A stretch of 64,000 bases of DNA from JBBDYG01 sp040901765 (GTDB lineage Bacteria; Planctomycetota; Planctomycetia; Pirellulales; Lacipirellulaceae): NCBI GenBank assembly GCA_040901765.1, contig JBBDYG010000108.1, positions 1-64,000 of the forward strand, given 5' to 3'. Positions within the stretch are counted from its first letter, which is position 1. Every line of letters starts with the position of its first letter. Positions 7,682-15,934 of this stretch are shown here, in pieces. The notes beneath the pieces are model-generated. The model was not told the origin of the DNA. It saw only the letters and a program-made list of their open reading frames with translations, and ran no database searches. Both the position numbers and the translations under genes were made by a program.

Positions 7682-7716
7682 TTTATGAGTGTGGTTCGTC
7701 TGTTTAGGACGGAAGG

Positions 7717-8745
7717 TCAATTCGCATTGACCGTCTCACCGTCGTAGCGGCAAGCGTATGCCCATAGCACCTCGACTGGGACCGTCTCATCGAGGAAGCG
7801 GACGCTGCCATCGGCAAATGCGGTGTGAGCACCGCCCGGATGCGGCGACTGGATGGTTTTGTTCATCTCGCCGTACCATGACTTTCCGGCGTTTTTTACG
7901 GGCAGCCATTCCTTATCGTTAATGTTCCAACGAATCGACGACAGATTGTAATAAAAGATATCCTCGTCGGTAAGTTGGGCGGCTGTATTTGGCGGTGGAA
8001 CTTTGACCCAAATCGAATGACACGTACTGGCAAATGGTCCCCCATTGGTCGAACTTCGGATATCGCGTTGACGCCCGTCTCGCTGCAGCCCCCAATCCGA
8101 CTGTTCCGCCATGAGCATCGTGTGAGTCAGCCCATCGGTAATCTTCGCTGGCGGCATGAAGCTTTCGGCGTAGAAGATGCCGTTCTGCGAAACGATGCCT
8201 CGCGTTGCGTTGGCCACTTCGCGATGGTTTGGATTGGTGGAACCTGCGATCGCCACATACATCGGCATCGGGTGATTCTCGTATCTTGGATTGTTGTTGT
8301 CGAAGTTTCGATCCGTCGGACCTCCTATGTTCTGAATGCGTCGCGGCAGATCGCTCGACGGGCAGAATAGGTAGGGCGGCGTCCAAGATTGAATTAAGCT
8401 TTGGTTATGCGGAGAGGTCGCATAGCCTGCCCAGCGGTCGCCGGTTTTCTGAAGCTGATCGTCGAGCGTTTCTTCTTCAATGTAGGGCAACAGATCCGTG
8501 TAGAAGCCAGAGACTTCGCACAAGTGCCCCCCGGTTGGAAAGTGCTTCTTGGCGGCCAAGTGGGTGTGATTCGCCGTCGCAAGTTGCTTCAAATGGTTGG
8601 CGCACTGAGATCGCCGCGCCGCTTCTCTGGCCGCTTGCACGGCGGGAAGCAGTAGTGCAATCAAGATGCCGATGATCGCAACCACCACTAGCAGTTCGAC
8701 CAATGTAAAGGCCGCGCTTCGCATCGGGCGGTTTGTGGCAGGCAT
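7717..8745 (-). CDS. DUF1559 (SBP_bac_10) pseudopilin-like protein
   Basis: The 342-residue protein has a type IV prepilin-like N-terminus: AAFTLVELLVVVAIIGILIA with the Glu at position +5 of the cleaved form, followed by PAVQAAREAARRSQCANHLK, which is diagnostic for DUF1559. The C-terminus has the family motif HPGGAHTAFADGSVRFLDET. DUF1559 proteins occur in large paralogous sets in Planctomycetes and are probably processed by prepilin peptidase and placed at the cell surface; their molecular role is not established. The gene is 42 bases downstream of the FecR-like gene and upstream of the lipoprotein gene, so an operon headed by the sigma factor is likely. Confidence 0.92.
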   Translation of the reverse strand: MPATNRPMRSAAFTLVELLVVVAIIGILIALLLPAVQAAREAARRSQCANHLKQLATANHTHLAAKKHFPTGGHLCEVSGFYTDLLPYIEEETLDDQLQKTGDRWAGYATSPHNQSLIQSWTPPYLFCPSSDLPRRIQNIGGPTDRNFDNNNPRYENHPMPMYVAIAGSTNPNHREVANATRGIVSQNGIFYAESFMPPAKITDGLTHTMLMAEQSDWGLQRDGRQRDIRSSTNGGPFASTCHSIWVKVPPPNTAAQLTDEDIFYYNLSSIRWNINDKEWLPVKNAGKSWYGEMNKTIQSPHPGGAHTAFADGSVRFLDETVPVEVLWAYACRYDGETVNAN

Positions 8746-8787
8746 TCAAAACTCCTTTGATCGTCAGCTCTCGACCGACGAGACCGG

Positions 8788-10266
8788 TCACGGCTGTTGG
8801 TTGGTCGCCGACTCGAGCGGAATGGCGGCGATGCCGTACATGCAGTAGCCCCAGCCCGAGCGCGGTATCTGCCGGACGCTGCCCAGCGTGATACTGGTCG
8901 GCGCGGGAACCTCGCGCTTCCAAATCGAAAAAATCGTATCCACTTTCTCGCCGGGCCCCGATGCGACTTCATAGACGGGATTCGAAAACTCGGCGTGCTC
9001 ATCGAGGCCAATCTTCAATCCTGTGTCGACGAAATCAGCCTTCAGCCAATCGGGCACGTGGGCCTTATTGGTTAAGAACACAAACAGTACGGCCGGCTGG
9101 CCAATCTGAAGCGTGACCTCCAACGTGGGCGCCCATTTATCCTCGTTGAACGGCATCACGTAGTCGGCACCGAGCAGGAACTCGGGAATGCCCGATTGGT
9201 CGACCCCGTTCCACTCGTGCTGCCGGTCGACGTAAGCGGGCACGTCTTCGGCCAAACCGCCGGGGACGATGCGATAGAACTTTGCGCCCAGGCGTTGGCT
9301 GATGTTGTCGTCCACGTCGAGAAAGATCGACGAGCCACTCGTGCGATTGCGCGGACCGCCATGAATCGATGGAAAGCGGTTATTGTTGATCGCGACCAGC
9401 CGTCGCAGGCTGCCGTTGGAATCGACGTGCAGCGCCTGTCCCTGAAACAGCCTCGTGTTTACGTTCAAATCTTGCATACCGTAGGCCAAGTCGACGGCGC
9501 CGCGGAACACGGCCACGTCGGTCGTCCCCTTCTTGCCAATGGCCACGCCGAATTCGGTGCCCAGGTCGGTGATTCGTCCCGTGGGAGTCTGAATGACAAA
9601 GCCCTTGCCGGTCTCGCCGACGCGAGCGGAGATGACACCGAAGGGGCTGAAAATTTCCATCGGCGAGCGAATTTCAATCGATGCCGGGCCGCGGACCACG
9701 AGCTGCACCGCCTGATCAAAAAAGATTTCCGCTTCGCCCTCCTGAAGAACGAGCACCTGTCCGACAGAGAGCCGCGACATTTCACGAAGCTCGGCGCCAT
9801 CCTTACTCCAGCGGACGCCGCGAGTTCGGGTAAGAGTTGCCACATCGGCGGGCTTGCTCACCTCCTGGTTGCTCGAATCTATTGCGAGGACGGCAGGCTC
9901 GGGCGCCGCGGCGTCGGCGATTTGCTTCGATCCCGCATTCGTCCACAGCAACATGCCGGCGGTCAGCGCCACAAGAACCGCGGCCGCCAGCGACATGATG
10001 CCTAGCCAACTGCGCCCGGTTTTCGCATTCGCAACCGAAGGGGCGATGCCGGCCAGCGCCGCGAGCTGCGCATCGGAAATTGAATCGGCACTCCACCAGC
10101 GGATGCTGGTCACGTCGGCAATTGTCTCGACATAAAGCTGCTGGGCGGCAGGATTATCGCGCAGCAATTCCGTCAACTCGCGCCGCTCCTCGTCGGAGAG
10201 TTCTCCGTCCAACTGGGAGGTCACCAGTTGGTGGAGTTTGTCGAATTCGGGCGAGTCGGGTTCCAT
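8788..10266 (-). CDS. FecR-like membrane regulator with C-terminal sugar-binding-like domain
   Basis: The 492-residue protein has an N-terminal anti-sigma-like segment (residues 1-60, with SQLDGELSDEERRELTELL), a membrane span (about 87-110) and a FecR domain (about 140-265, with TPTGRITDLGTEFGVAI and FRGAVDL). A C-terminal part (about 300-490) resembles the NPCBM-like or lectin-like tails found on planctomycete FecR proteins. Its ATG overlaps the TGA of the sigma gene by one base (TGATG), so the two are coupled. I rejected the longer frame because it runs through the sigma gene. It probably senses an extracytoplasmic signal and controls the sigma factor. Confidence 0.85.
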   Translation of the reverse strand: MEPDSPEFDKLHQLVTSQLDGELSDEERRELTELLRDNPAAQQLYVETIADVTSIRWWSADSISDAQLAALAGIAPSVANAKTGRSWLGIMSLAAAVLVALTAGMLLWTNAGSKQIADAAAPEPAVLAIDSSNQEVSKPADVATLTRTRGVRWSKDGAELREMSRLSVGQVLVLQEGEAEIFFDQAVQLVVRGPASIEIRSPMEIFSPFGVISARVGETGKGFVIQTPTGRITDLGTEFGVAIGKKGTTDVAVFRGAVDLAYGMQDLNVNTRLFQGQALHVDSNGSLRRLVAINNNRFPSIHGGPRNRTSGSSIFLDVDDNISQRLGAKFYRIVPGGLAEDVPAYVDRQHEWNGVDQSGIPEFLLGADYVMPFNEDKWAPTLEVTLQIGQPAVLFVFLTNKAHVPDWLKADFVDTGLKIGLDEHAEFSNPVYEVASGPGEKVDTIFSIWKREVPAPTSITLGSVRQIPRSGWGYCMYGIAAIPLESATNQQP

Positions 10267-10790
10267 CACGTCGCATGCTCCATTTTCATTCGTCGCTCCA
10301 CGCACGCCCGCAGAGAGGCACGAATTCGCTGCAGCGCCTTGTACACTGAGGGGCCGGTTCGGTCCAAGCTCTTGGCCACTTCCTTCACCCGCGCCCCGGG
10401 GGCGTAGCATTGTGCCAGCAACTCTCGGCTATGCACGGTAAGCTCCTGCATGCAATCGCCAAGCGCCCGATGACGGGTCTCCGCCAACGGAATCAGTGCT
10501 TCCTGGCGTTCGGCAATCGACTGCAATAGGGCGTCGTCGAAGATCAACTGGTTTCTCGCTGCTCGCTTCCGCCAAGTGAGCACCTGGAAGTAGGCAACGC
10601 GAATGGCCCAGGCGGCGAAGTTCGTGCCGGGATCGAATTGGGCAAAATCGCGCCACAGGCGAACGTTCGTCTCCTGAAAAATTTCGTCGGCATCGGCCCA
10701 ATTCGGGACGAGGCTTAAAATGTAGGCGTAAATCCGCCGCTCGTGACTCGCGAGCAGGCGAACGAAGTTTTCTTTGTCGCTATCGAGCAT
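10266..10790 (-). CDS. ECF-type RNA polymerase sigma factor
   Basis: The 174-residue protein has region 2 (about residues 15-85, with YAYILSLVPNWADADEIFQE and TNFAAWAIRVAYFQVL) and region 4 (about 115-165, with a helix-turn-helix VKEVAKSLDRTGPSVYKALQR). This matches the planctomycete/verrucomicrobial sigma-70-family ECF group. Region 3 is absent, as usual. The FecR-like gene follows with a one-base overlap. I see no clear ECF-type -35/-10 pair before the gene. Targets are unknown; the downstream DUF1559 operon and the divergent LamG array are the obvious candidates by position. Confidence 0.9.
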   Translation of the reverse strand: MLDSDKENFVRLLASHERRIYAYILSLVPNWADADEIFQETNVRLWRDFAQFDPGTNFAAWAIRVAYFQVLTWRKRAARNQLIFDDALLQSIAERQEALIPLAETRHRALGDCMQELTVHSRELLAQCYAPGARVKEVAKSLDRTGPSVYKALQRIRASLRACVERRMKMEHAT

Positions 10791-11147
10791 CGCTAACTCA
10801 GACCGGTAAGGTGATGCTCACGCCCAGGCGGCATGACTGCGGAGGATGGCAACTCCAACCAGTTACCATGCGATTAACCCCGAATTGTGCCCGTACATAA
10901 CGGCGCACAACGGCGATTGTGGACACACTTTGGCGGATTTCCCGCCTGCCGGACAAGCACCCGGGGGCGGCGTCAAGGGAATCTCAGAAATTTGTCCACA
11001 AATTGAAAATCCGCGCCTTAACTCTATACGGCTGCGCCGTCGGGGTGGGGCTCCCTGCTGGTGATTGAGGGGCAGAGTCAGCCGGCATGGGGGGGCGGAA
11101 CGTACTCGTCAGGTTTATTTCCAATCTATTTCTCGGAGGGGGATCTA
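10791..11147. other. Divergent intergenic region with inverted repeat
   Basis: The region separates the sigma gene and the LamG array. TTGTGGACA (10917-10925) and TGTCCACAA (10993-11001) form a 9-bp inverted repeat. GGCGGATTT just after the first arm is partly mirrored by AAATCCGCGCC after the second. A direct repeat AACGGCG occurs at about 10899-10915. I see no gene. Confidence 0.5.
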
Positions 11148-12155
11148 ATGAGTCGCATCGGGAATCTTCAATTATCGGCAGTTATCCTGGCCTTGGCGCC
11201 GGGACTACCCGCGTTCGCCGGGTCGTATAGCGCAGCGGTCTTGCTGGACAACCCGGTCGCCTATTACCGGCTCGACGAAACGACTGGCGCCACGGCGTCC
11301 AACCTCGGAACCGGGGCCGGAATCAATGGCACGTACGTCAATATTCCAGGAGTCACCGTGAACAACATGAGCAATTACGGTCAGCCCGGGCCACGCCCCG
11401 CGGCCTTTCCCGGATTTGAAAGCGGCAACAATTCAGCGTTCTTCGACCCGGAAAACGGCTCCGTGGCCGCCAGTACAACTTTCCCGCGGGTGGAAGTCGT
11501 CGCTCCGAACAATCCGCTAACAATCACAGGCGCTTTGACGCTCGAAGCCTGGATCAAACGGTCCGCCCAGGCCGTGGACGGTGGCAATAATGAAGGCATC
11601 GTCGGCCGGTTCCGACAGGATCAAGACCCGGTGACGGCTGGACTTCAACAGGCCCGCTCCTACGTTTTGTATTTTGATTCCACTACGAACCCAGATAATT
11701 CAACTGGAACACCGGGTATCGGCTTCGCGCTGAGCTCCTCGGGCACGTTTCAGAGTGCCAACAACTACGAATTTGCCGCTGACATCCCCGAGGGAAAATG
11801 GACGCACGTCGCAGCAGTTTTCGATCCCGGCCGCCGAGTAGAAGTGTATGTCAATGGCCTCTCGATCGGTGAGCTAATCGACGACGACGTCGTCGACACC
11901 GCTGCCGACATCCAGATACTTTCGGATCCGCTGTTTTCTGGACTCGCAGACTTCTGGATTGGCCAACAGTTCACGGGCGCCGATGAGTGGACATTTGAAG
12001 GAAACATTGATGAAGTGGCCGTCTATGCTAGTGCGCTAAGTGACGCACAGATTCTAAATCACTTTCAAGCTGCTCAAGTGCCCGAACCCAAATCTTGGCA
12101 GTTGGCGTTGCTCGTTGGCGCAACCGTTTGGTTAGGACGCCGGAAGCGAGCGTAG
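11148..12155 (+). CDS. LamG-domain PEP-CTERM secreted protein
   Basis: The 335-residue protein has a signal peptide (residues 1-25, ending PAFAG), a LamG/concanavalin-like domain (about 28-305, with AYYRLDETTGATASN, LTLEAWIKR, WTHVAAVFDPGRRVEVYVNG and DEVAVYASALSDAQILNHF) and a PEP-CTERM tail (VPEPKSWQLALLVG, hydrophobic stretch, RRKRA). Proteins with this tail are sorted by exosortase and usually end up at the cell surface or in extracellular matrix. GGAGGGGG at 11135-11142 precedes the ATG. Earlier in-frame starts lack a signal peptide. It is the first of four tandem LamG modules. Confidence 0.85.
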   Translation: MSRIGNLQLSAVILALAPGLPAFAGSYSAAVLLDNPVAYYRLDETTGATASNLGTGAGINGTYVNIPGVTVNNMSNYGQPGPRPAAFPGFESGNNSAFFDPENGSVAASTTFPRVEVVAPNNPLTITGALTLEAWIKRSAQAVDGGNNEGIVGRFRQDQDPVTAGLQQARSYVLYFDSTTNPDNSTGTPGIGFALSSSGTFQSANNYEFAADIPEGKWTHVAAVFDPGRRVEVYVNGLSIGELIDDDVVDTAADIQILSDPLFSGLADFWIGQQFTGADEWTFEGNIDEVAVYASALSDAQILNHFQAAQVPEPKSWQLALLVGATVWLGRRKRA

Positions 12156-12198
12156 CCATCAACGGCAGATAAAGGATTATTTCACAGTTTAGGAGCGA

Positions 12199-15100
12199 AT
12201 GATGACGAACCACGGTCGCCCACTTGTCGGTGCGGTTCTTGTACTGGCCGGGCTGGCTAACTCATCGGCGGTTGCCGGTCCCTATAGCGACGCGGTGCTC
12301 GCCGACAATCCGATTGCATATTACCGGCTGGATGAAACGGTGCTCAATCCCGGCGCGGACAATGTCGGCACGGCGGGAGCGGCGATTGACGGCACTTTCG
12401 TCAATCTCGGCACAGGCCCCGCGCCGCCTAGCATCGGCCAGCTCGGTCCTCGTTTGGGGGACAACGCCGGGCCTTACCTGATCGACGGCTTCGAGGCGAA
12501 CAATCGCTCCGTGCAACTCACCCCGACCGTGGGTTCGACGGCGACCGGCGACACGTTTCCGCGCGTTCAGGTGGCGGTATCCGATGATTCGGCGACCAGC
12601 CCGTTAGCATTGACGGGGGCATTTACACTGGAGGCGTGGATCAGGCACACGGGCGACACCGTGGATACAGGCAACAACGAAGGCATCGTCGGCCGGTACC
12701 GCCAGAACCAAAACGGCGCCGCCCGTTCCTACGTGCTTTATTACGACTCGACGGCCGAGGATCCGAACGGTTCGGGTGTGGGGTTAGGCATGGCGGTTAG
12801 CTCCGATGGAAACTTTGTCGCGGCCAATTCCATCGAGTTCAAAGGCCCGATCAACACCGGTGAGTGGGCGCACGTCGCCGCTGTTTTTGAGCCGGGCGTA
12901 CGGATGGAGCTCTATGTGAATGGCGTGTCAATCGGCGAAGTTTCCGGAGTATTGAGCGATCCGCTGTATTCGGGCGAAGGCGACTTATGGATTGGTCAGC
13001 AGTTCACCGGCGCCGATGAATGGAGCTTTCAAGGAAATATCGACGAAGTCGCCGTCTACAACACAGCGCTGACCGACGTGCAAATTTCCAATCACTTTGC
13101 GGCTGCTACTGGCTCCACCCCCATCTTCTTCTCATGGGACCAGAACAGCTCGGGAGATTGGAACGCGGCCACCAACTGGACGCTCGACACAACTCCTAAC
13201 TCGAACCAGCACACGGCGGTGTTCGGCGGCGCGACGACTTCGCCTCGCGTGGTTTACAACAACGCGGCCATCACCGTGAAAGGAATTCGGTTTGCCAGCG
13301 CGAACCAGTATGCGATCGCGGGAACCGGCACGATCACCTTGTCGGCTGCTAGCGGCAACGCCACCGTGGAAGTTGTGCAAGGCGCGCATGAGGTGCAGGC
13401 GGCGGTCACACTCGGCAGCAACACCGATGTGAATGCTTCCGGCGGAAGCGTGGACTTCAACAACGTGCTAAACATTGGCACGCAGACGCTTAACATTCAG
13501 TCGGGGCGAGCGAATGTTAATCACAGCGTCGTCGCCGGGGTCGGTGGAGCGGTGATCAATGCCGGTACGCTCGGCACCGCCGGCCAAACATCGTTGAGCG
13601 GAAATCTCACCAGCACCGGCACCCTCGACATCGACCTTGGTGGCACCGGCACCGACGAGTTCGACGCTTTCGTGGTCAGCGGCACCGCTACCTTGTCGGG
13701 ATTTCTCGATGCCGAACTTGTGAACGGCTTCGTGCTGGGCGGAAGCGAATCGTTCACCGTGCTCACCGCTGGCTTGCTGGTGAACAATGGCATCGCACTG
13801 ACTGGTTCCGCGGCGAACATGCTCAGCCTCATAGTGGTGGGAAACAGCCTCGTTTTGGAAGCTTCCCTGGGAGTGATCGGCGATTACAACGGAGACGGAA
13901 CGGTGAACGCAGCCGACTACACAATTTGGCGTGACACGCTTGGTTCGACAACTGACCTACGGGCCAACGGTAATGCGACGGGTGCGAGCGCCACGTTGAT
14001 CGACCAGGCCGATTATGTCACTTGGCAGGCAAACTTCGGCGCCTCCGGCGCGGGGAGCGGGACGTCGGCCATTCCCGAGCCTTCCACTTTGGCAATGTTG
14101 GCGATCGCCGTCCCCTTGTGGATCCGCTCTCGACGCTTAATTCCGGTCGGAAAGCGAGCGCTTGCGTTAGCCGGATTGATGCTGGGGTGGTCGATTTCGA
14201 CCGTTGCAGTTGCCGGACCCTATAGCGATGCAGTCGCCGGCGACAATCCGTTAGTCTACTACCGGCTCGATGAAACGTCCGGTGCCTTCATTGCGGAGAA
14301 CGACGGCACAGGCGGATTTGCGCTGGACGGTTTTTACAACCAGTTTACCGAAGTCAGCGGGCCCCGTAGCATCGGCGGAGCCGGTCCTCGGCCGGGAGAC
14401 ATAGCGGGTGGTTATCTCATCGACGGGTTTGAAGCGGACAATCGCGCGCCCCATTGGGGGCCGGCGCCATCGGACTACACGCGAATACAAGTGGACGATA
14501 CCGACGCGCTCGACATCACCACCACCGGTCTTACCCTTGAGGCCTGGGTTAATCGCGACGCGCAGACCGACGCCGGCGGCAATGAAGGAATCATCACTAA
14601 ATACGCCAACTTCACGGGAACTTTGGCGCAGCGATCTTACAATCTTTATTACGACCCCACGCCGGGAGTAATCGGTTTCGCGCTCAGCACCAACGGCGCG
14701 AATCAGACCGCTTTCACCCTACAGACCACCACGAACATTCCGTTAGGCGAATGGGTCCACGTTGCGGCGACCTACGTTCCCGGAGCGAGCTTGACCATCT
14801 ACTTCAACGGTCAAGAAGCCGCCACGCGTACCCTCACGGCAACGGAATCGACGATCCACGTCGGCACGGCTCCATTGTGGATCGGGCAGCAATTCAACAC
14901 CTCGCCAGCAGCAACGTTTGAGGGACGCATCGACGAAGCGGCGATCTACGATCGCGCGCTTGACCCAAGCGAAATTCTCGGACATTTTCAGGCGGCGACC
15001 GGCGCGTTTGTCGGCACGTTCGTTTGGAATGTGAACGGTTCGGGCGACTGGAACGCCACTGGAAATTGGAACCCGGCCAGCGTGCCGAACACGAACCAGG

Positions 15101-15858
15101 TGACGGTCAGTTTCGGTAGTGCAATTACCACGCCGCAAACTGTGTTCACCGAGACCGACGTGACGGCCAAGAACATACAGTTCAACAACGCGAACAAGTA
15201 CGCTATTGCAGGCATCGGAGATGTTGTGTTGGACGCCGATTCTGGCAGCGCTTCAATCTCCGTTACTCAGGGAAACCACGAGTTTCAGGCACCGGTTCGC
15301 TTGGCTGCCGACACGAACGTCAATGTTGCGGCTGGGAGCTTGAGCTTCAACAACGTGCTCGACCTGGATGGAAACACGCTCGACATCCAATCCGGCACGG
15401 TAAACATTCGGCACAGCGTGATCCCGGGCGCGGGCGGCATGATCAGTAGTGCGGGAACGCTCGCCGGCGAAGGCGCGATGGCGATTGGCGGCGACCTGGC
15501 CAGCACCGGCGTGCTGGAGTTCGACATCGCCGGTTCCGGGGCGGGCCAGTACGACTCGTTTATCGTCGACGGCACAGCGACGTTGTCCGGATCGATCGCC
15601 GCCAATTTTGCCGACGACTACCGACCCGCGGTCGGCGACACGTTCACGTTGCTGACGGCCGGAACATTGATCGACAACGGCGTCGTCCTCACGGGTCCAC
15701 TCGCCAATTTCATGCAGATGAGTGTGGTTGGCGACAGCCTGGTGATGCAGGCGGTGGCGATCCCAGAACCTGGGACGTTGGCGTTGTTGTTTGTCGCGGC
15801 TACGTTGTTGATTACCACAACGACACGAAGGACACAACGAAGGCAGAGAAGCGCCTGA
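12199..15858 (+). CDS. Fused double LamG/autotransporter-like PEP-CTERM protein
   Basis: The 1,219-residue frame holds two complete secreted-protein modules in a row. The first has a signal peptide, LamG domain (about residues 30-300), beta-helical autotransporter-like region (about 310-555), dockerin-like module (about 560-610, GDYNGDGTVNAADY) and a PEP-CTERM tail at about 625-648 (IPEPSTLAMLAI, then RSRR). Straight after comes a second signal-peptide-like stretch (LALAGLMLGWSISTVAVAG), a second LamG (about 675-930), another beta-helical region and a terminal PEP-CTERM tail (IPEPGTLALLF). AGGAG at 12191-12195 precedes the start. No stop separates the halves, so two ancestral genes have fused in frame, or a small deletion has joined them. 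Confidence 0.85.
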   Translation: MMTNHGRPLVGAVLVLAGLANSSAVAGPYSDAVLADNPIAYYRLDETVLNPGADNVGTAGAAIDGTFVNLGTGPAPPSIGQLGPRLGDNAGPYLIDGFEANNRSVQLTPTVGSTATGDTFPRVQVAVSDDSATSPLALTGAFTLEAWIRHTGDTVDTGNNEGIVGRYRQNQNGAARSYVLYYDSTAEDPNGSGVGLGMAVSSDGNFVAANSIEFKGPINTGEWAHVAAVFEPGVRMELYVNGVSIGEVSGVLSDPLYSGEGDLWIGQQFTGADEWSFQGNIDEVAVYNTALTDVQISNHFAAATGSTPIFFSWDQNSSGDWNAATNWTLDTTPNSNQHTAVFGGATTSPRVVYNNAAITVKGIRFASANQYAIAGTGTITLSAASGNATVEVVQGAHEVQAAVTLGSNTDVNASGGSVDFNNVLNIGTQTLNIQSGRANVNHSVVAGVGGAVINAGTLGTAGQTSLSGNLTSTGTLDIDLGGTGTDEFDAFVVSGTATLSGFLDAELVNGFVLGGSESFTVLTAGLLVNNGIALTGSAANMLSLIVVGNSLVLEASLGVIGDYNGDGTVNAADYTIWRDTLGSTTDLRANGNATGASATLIDQADYVTWQANFGASGAGSGTSAIPEPSTLAMLAIAVPLWIRSRRLIPVGKRALALAGLMLGWSISTVAVAGPYSDAVAGDNPLVYYRLDETSGAFIAENDGTGGFALDGFYNQFTEVSGPRSIGGAGPRPGDIAGGYLIDGFEADNRAPHWGPAPSDYTRIQVDDTDALDITTTGLTLEAWVNRDAQTDAGGNEGIITKYANFTGTLAQRSYNLYYDPTPGVIGFALSTNGANQTAFTLQTTTNIPLGEWVHVAATYVPGASLTIYFNGQEAATRTLTATESTIHVGTAPLWIGQQFNTSPAATFEGRIDEAAIYDRALDPSEILGHFQAATGAFVGTFVWNVNGSGDWNATGNWNPASVPNTNQVTVSFGSAITTPQTVFTETDVTAKNIQFNNANKYAIAGIGDVVLDADSGSASISVTQGNHEFQAPVRLAADTNVNVAAGSLSFNNVLDLDGNTLDIQSGTVNIRHSVIPGAGGMISSAGTLAGEGAMAIGGDLASTGVLEFDIAGSGAGQYDSFIVDGTATLSGSIAANFADDYRPAVGDTFTLLTAGTLIDNGVVLTGPLANFMQMSVVGDSLVMQAVAIPEPGTLALLFVAATLLITTTTRRTQRRQRSA

Positions 15859-15934
15859 TAGCAATTGGAACCACTTCCCGATTTGCGCCCATCGTATCGT
15901 TGTGGTTAATTCGTTCGTCGAGTACGGAGAAGAG

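Noticed and set aside
10846..11064. Plus-strand open frame of 72 codons upstream of the LamG array
   Set aside because: It has no ribosome-binding site or recognisable domain, and the inverted repeat within it fits non-coding sequence better.
14071..14180. Sequencing error as the only cause of the fused PEP-CTERM protein
   Set aside because: The frame is intact on both sides with coherent domains, so a real fusion is as likely; resequencing would settle it, so it is kept as a finding.
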